The translations under genes and the position numbers were made by a program. Below, one piece after another: positions 33,701 to 37,912 of a stretch of DNA of 37,912 nucleotides. Every line of letters begins with the position of its first letter. Within the stretch, counting starts at the first letter, position 1. The notes below the pieces were generated by a model. It was not told the DNA's origin. It did not search any database and saw nothing but the letters and a program-made list of their open reading frames with translations. The stretch comes from Candidatus Anaerobiospirillum stercoravium (lineage in GTDB: Bacteria > Pseudomonadota > Gammaproteobacteria > Enterobacterales > Succinivibrionaceae), in contig DXIF01000106.1 of NCBI GenBank assembly GCA_019113025.1, positions 1 to 37,912 on the forward strand, read 5' to 3'.

Positions 33701-35145
33701 TGTCCCCAGCGTCCGCGCAGGTTACGGCCCAAGCGACGCAGACGGCGGCACCGCAGGCGACACAGATGGCGACGCCTCAGGTAGCGCCCAATAGCGCGCA
33801 CGGCGGCGATGTCGTCTTAGTGCCAGCCCCAAGTCAGGGCCAGCCGACACAATTGCGGGGGCCGCTTAGCCACTACTTGCAGCGCTGCAAGGACGCGGTG
33901 AGCGCCTGCCCGTACTTTGCGCAACTGGGCTTAAGTGGGACCTTGATTGAGCACTACAGCTTAGGCTTTGACCCGTCCTATCGGGTTGAGAGCGATAACT
34001 TTACCTTGGGGCCGGGGGCCAGCCCATGGCAGCCGCAACTGTGGCAAGCGGCGATTATTCCGCTCAATGAGGACAGCTATGTCGCCTATAACCTAGCCTC
34101 AGCTGACCCATGGCACCCGGACAAGCGCTATGTGGGCCAAGAGCGTTGCTTTAACCTCAGCGCCGTCTGCGCCGACTTTGGAGCTGTGAACGGGCCCATC
34201 TTTGTGTGCTCAGGGGAGCTTGATGCCCTTACCTTGCTCGGGCTTAACATGCGCGCTTTAGCCGTGGGCGCCCCGCAACATGCGGGCTTTTTGCTCGGAA
34301 GCTTGCTGCAATGCGACTTGAGCGCATGCCATCTGTACCTGAGCCTACCGCAAGAACCGGGCTGGGTTGAGGTCAAGGACTTCTTGCTGCGTGAGCTCAG
34401 CGCCCGCGGGGTGCAAGTGCATGCCCTCGACTTAAACTACCCGTATGCCACCATCACCCAAGCCCAGCAGCAAGACCCACAGGGCCTTGCGACCAAGCTT
34501 ACGCACTTAGCGCAAATCAGCGATGTGACCTTGCAAACGGCACAGAGCCCGAACCTGCAGCCTAACAACTTGGTGTTAAACCTTGAGACCTTAGCCCGTC
34601 TTGAGCTCTCGCCTATGATGTACGCGATCTCAAGCCCGGCCGTGGCTTTATCACGTTTGGTCTTAGCCAGCCTGATCGAGAACAAGCAAAACGCCATTCT
34701 TTACGCGGGCTCCAAGATGCAATGGCAGATGATTTGCTCCTTGCTCACCTTTAACCTGGCCCAGTACGACGCCGCTGCTTACGGCGCGGGCTATCAAGCG
34801 CGCTTTTTAGAACTGCCGCTGGAGCAAAACGCGGGCATGCTCGAGGCCACCTTAAACCATGGCCTGATGGCAGCACGCTTAAGTGGCATGGCCCGGCCGA
34901 CCTTAATGGTCGACACCTTTGCCTTTGATCACACCATGTGTGCCCAGCTCTCACCGCGTCTGGCGCAACTTGCCACCGAGTTTCAAGTGCCGGTGGTGGT
35001 CTGGTGCAGCTTTGAGCAGCAGAGCATCTTTGAGGGCAATGCCTTGCAGACCTTGGCCATCAACCAAGGCAACGACAACGAGCTCATCTTCACTACCCTC
35101 GATAGCTCATGCCGCCTGCACTCATTTTCCACCAAGCAGGGCTAA
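30787..35145 (+). CDS. Giant primase/helicase-like protein with degenerate active sites
   Basis: 1452 residues, no signal peptide. N-terminus: a DnaG-type CHC2 zinc ribbon, C39-x4-H44-x17-C62-x2-C65, followed by YDIFDLVRMDHHFPSFEDSL. Residues about 105-1025 are Ala/Pro/Ser/Thr-rich and probably disordered, with five ATPNMG-type repeats. The C-terminal 430 residues resemble a phage-type primase-helicase: a TOPRIM_N-like part (HYSLGFDPSYR, AAIIPLNEDSYVAYNLAS, DKRYVGQERCFNL), a TOPRIM-like core and a DnaB/RecA-like fold. Catalytic residues look lost. The TOPRIM Glu is S1142 in CSGELDAL, the DxD is PQE (1188-1190), and the Walker A position reads AGSKMQWQM (1307-1315). A Walker B-like LMVD (D1376) and LAQLATEFQVPVVVWCSFEQ remain. 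The start at 30787 has GAGG eight bases upstream; an ATG two codons earlier and a TTG at 30742 are less likely. rep follows. Confidence 0.85.
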   Translation: MSGQHSGYKIDESTKTYLRSKLPEYLRAQGIDPSRSFTCYNPNHRDTQYSMRYNPRQQTVNCAVCNARYDIFDLVRMDHHFPSFEDSLKYVYELYVGPLENQSPELRDAQDLTDPLPPTMASAHLAPTNLGPARPNANFSLDNVNSVSDDLFAGITAIEVAPGEAQQLHGKHTGTPHRPLDLSDDFTHATPPHSNPDFGLSAAPLPPDYGANAALDATPNMGATPNMGATPNMGATPNMGASPSMGGFDPFAPVRDTRGGAASELPPLDLDFDPATGTTARPRPHSGNKQAPLADVRPIGTMRDGTPQPLGTPLPMGAPLPMGAPLRTVGGSAAPHDSAPSAKPHPDFTLPPGTGPTGIGTFAASEENKRKHQQPKDRDITPSAEEIERRSAEIWGKPAAETEPTPESAEQVTTYTIAPDSPYVGAGVQARPLDPSRRAAGDEGEVKMPQRNPGAPSTLINGKAFDFKNKTVAEVQSGIRSVISQNPPQPLPENTATNEVHTAIIVSAPHGAASAAAPALSPRASASSNPLNTATSDGPNTLIARSAPQPTAKPASGAPNPYAKAFEALNSTNDNVTRICGYSSALHGNQAPQPPTVNTMISVEPINPETTPAKTSVFSAAPGTTLLSGELNRHTSTLMSDNRGRILTDDFGHRVHEDELKQQKAQAAASATFDFLHPAKVTPAAPAAASAVAPASATSAASAAATSAVSTTATSAAQAPSSIILSATVDNAAAPAVAAPQSEGAGAAPAPHTAAQDVAALNKTATAIFSAITGITAEDSAQSTTEAPAPTKSAAAAPVRAAKLQTAVQPEGAIAPQPQGTAPVGAPAVAPLEPLAPKKAKPEFFATLEEETKILEVNPLEEHAAADFPELAPLSNDLELPDIKPNEEVELSYDPAELSTLDPEGKLNPLARSSHKDPGFTLSEDELEPPAAPTAQTAQAVPSAPQVDAFAALTASANARAAAPAASPAPLMSPASAQVTAQATQTAAPQATQMATPQVAPNSAHGGDVVLVPAPSQGQPTQLRGPLSHYLQRCKDAVSACPYFAQLGLSGTLIEHYSLGFDPSYRVESDNFTLGPGASPWQPQLWQAAIIPLNEDSYVAYNLASADPWHPDKRYVGQERCFNLSAVCADFGAVNGPIFVCSGELDALTLLGLNMRALAVGAPQHAGFLLGSLLQCDLSACHLYLSLPQEPGWVEVKDFLLRELSARGVQVHALDLNYPYATITQAQQQDPQGLATKLTHLAQISDVTLQTAQSPNLQPNNLVLNLETLARLELSPMMYAISSPAVALSRLVLASLIENKQNAILYAGSKMQWQMICSLLTFNLAQYDAAAYGAGYQARFLELPLEQNAGMLEATLNHGLMAARLSGMARPTLMVDTFAFDHTMCAQLSPRLAQLATEFQVPVVVWCSFEQQSIFEGNALQTLAINQGNDNELIFTTLDSSCRLHSFSTKQG
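31435..31524 (+). repeat. Five 18-bp tandem repeats inside the primase-like gene
   Basis: Five units close to GCTACCCCAAACATGGGC encode ATPNMG four times and ASPSMG once. The period keeps the frame. A related PLPMGA doublet follows at about 31723-31758. Confidence 0.95.
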
Positions 35146-35203
35146 GCTCGCCCCGCATCAGCGGCGCGCGCCAAGGCGCGACGGCGCGCCGTCTCTGCGT
35201 GCC

Positions 35204-35243
35204 GCAAAACGGCCTGAAACTACATGGTTTCAGGCCGTTTTGC
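35204..35243. terminator. Intrinsic terminator between the primase-like gene and rep
   Basis: GCAAAACGGCCTGAAAC (35204-35220) pairs perfectly over 17 bp with GTTTCAGGCCGTTTTGC (35227-35243). The TTTT is within the descending arm. The same arm supplies the -35 region of the rep promoter. Confidence 0.85.
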
Positions 35244-35266
35244 GCTCCGGGCAAAAACATTACAAT
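35238..35266 (+). promoter_or_regulatory. Promoter of rep
   Basis: TTTTGC, 17 bp, TACAAT, partly inside the 3' arm of the terminator. It gives a leader of about 75 bases before the rep ATG. Confidence 0.5.
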
Positions 35267-35348
35267 AGAGCGCCCCACGGACTGCCCCCAAGGAGCGCGG
35301 CCGCGGGCAATTCTTGCGTGGGTTGAGGCGTTTTCAGGGAGGTGGCTC

Positions 35349-37359
<2,011 letters not shown>

Positions 37360-37370
<11 letters not shown>

Positions 37371-37557
37371 AGGCGCGCGCGCCCAGCACCGACCGCGCTC
37401 GGGCGTAGCCCTTACGGTGCTCAAGCTTGGCAGTGCGGTGCATCGTGTAACAGCCAAAATCCAACTTTTCCTGACCTGCGGCGCCGTAAATTTGCCGGTG
37501 GCGCCTAATGCCATAGCTGCCGGTCTTGTCATAGCTGCCGCTCAAGCGCCAGAACAT
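37360..37557 (-). CDS. Possible small basic protein, uncertain
   Basis: 65 codons from an ATG at 37557, on the minus strand and overlapping the last 11 bases of rep. It reads MFWRLSGSYDKTGSYGIRRH and ends in ARSVLGARAFRP. Tyr, Gly and Arg are frequent, and codons such as AAG, GGC and GAG agree with local genes. It has no clear ribosome site. It begins 21 bp after the small frame at 37579-37770, so the two could be a tiny operon. It could equally be chance in a GC-rich region; I recognise no family. Confidence 0.25.
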
Positions 37558-37578
37558 CTCAAGCCGCGTTTTACCGTT

Positions 37579-37770
37579 TTACGGAGCCCATGCTAATTGG
37601 GTAAAGGCTTGGACTACCACCTCTGTCGGGAGGTCTTGCGCTTGAGAAAAAGCGTTGCTTTCAGCGATAAGCTGGGCTTGGGTACGGCACAACGCCTGTG
37701 CTTGGAGGTCCTTTAAGGCGAAGACAACATGGGAAGGCGTAAACTTATGGGCTTTAGGATGCTGGGACAT
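37579..37770 (-). CDS. Possible small protein of unknown function
   Basis: 63 residues from the ATG at 37770 (a GTG 11 codons earlier is possible). It begins MSQHPKAHKFTPSHVVFALK and continues with Ala/Gln-rich helix-like sequence (LQAQALCRTQAQLIAESNAF). There is no signal peptide and no family I recognise. The ribosome site is weak. Two strong hairpins lie immediately upstream on its strand, suggesting either leader control or termination of a gene beyond the window. Confidence 0.45.
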   Translation of the reverse strand: MSQHPKAHKFTPSHVVFALKDLQAQALCRTQAQLIAESNAFSQAQDLPTEVVVQAFTQLAWAP

Positions 37771-37794
37771 GTTAAACTTAAGGCCATTGTCTTT

Positions 37795-37817
37795 AAGCGA
37801 CACCCCATGTGTCGCTT
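37795..37817. repeat. Hairpin 25 bp upstream of the small ORF
   Basis: AAGCGACAC-cccat-GTGTCGCTT, a perfect 9-bp stem. On the minus strand it is followed by AAAG, so it is not a classic terminator in that direction. Confidence 0.7.
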
Positions 37818-37824
37818 GTTTGTG

Positions 37825-37853
37825 TGCCGATCGGTCTTAAGGCCCGATCGGCA
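37825..37853. repeat. Hairpin near the right edge
   Basis: TGCCGATCGG-tcttaaggc-CCGATCGGCA, a perfect 10-bp stem eight bases beyond the previous hairpin. On the minus strand a purine-rich AGGAGG lies just before it. Confidence 0.75.
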
Positions 37854-37912
37854 CCTCCTAAGCCCCTCTACCTTAGTAATCCCGCCGATTCATCTGTTTT
37901 ATATCAACGATC

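Noticed and set aside
35109-35348. 80-codon upstream extension of rep
   Set aside because: It overlaps the end of the primase-like gene, the terminator and the promoter; GGGAGGTG and the Rep-type N-terminus place the start at 35349.

Overview
This window looks like ordinary chromosome from a GC-rich gammaproteobacterium. I infer Aeromonadales and possibly Succinivibrionaceae, but only from gene content: class I adenylate cyclase, HemX/HemY, LptM-LysA-DapF-XerC, a YihG/DsbA pair, YciA, Rep and TcdA. No database search was possible. There is no prophage, insertion sequence, CRISPR array or rRNA. Two tRNA genes are present.

Layout. 1-665 has no convincing gene but carries inverted repeats. 666-9690 is a minus-strand block: cyaA, lptM, lysA, dapF, xerC (cAMP synthesis, an LPS-assembly lipoprotein, lysine/meso-diaminopimelate synthesis and chromosome dimer resolution). 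Divergent from it is hemX-hemY (10089-12673), ending in a strong terminator. Then come a secreted protein of unknown function (minus), a YihG-like acyltransferase (plus) facing dsbA (minus), an orphan squalene/phytoene-synthase-family gene (minus) and a YciA-like thioesterase (plus). 17932-24857 is a multidrug efflux locus: two paralogous TetR repressors (minus) diverge from acrA-acrB (plus), with two near-identical palindromes bracketing the acrA -10 box. Next are an unknown protein with an internal duplication, a flavodoxin, another unknown protein, tRNA-Arg(CCG) and tRNA-Leu(CAG) (minus), tcdA, a giant primase/helicase-like protein and the Rep helicase. Two small possible ORFs lie at the right edge.

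The most unusual object is the 1452-residue protein at 30787-35145. It has an intact DnaG-like CHC2 zinc ribbon at its N-terminus and a TOPRIM-like plus DnaB/RecA-like module at its C-terminus, but the catalytic TOPRIM acidic residues and the Walker A lysine appear to be lost. About 950 residues of Ala/Pro-rich low-complexity sequence separate the two ends. It sits directly upstream of rep.

The same kind of low-complexity expansion appears in XerC (about 400 residues added at the N-terminus), CyaA (about 320 inserted), YihG and HemY (tails). Other recurring themes are degenerate 11-12 bp tandem repeats between genes, terminator stems sharing a CCTGAA/TTCAGG core, and heavy use of the leucine codon TTA in otherwise GC-rich genes. 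Many start codons were moved from the longest ORF to the nearest ATG with a good ribosome-binding site; the reasons are given per gene.
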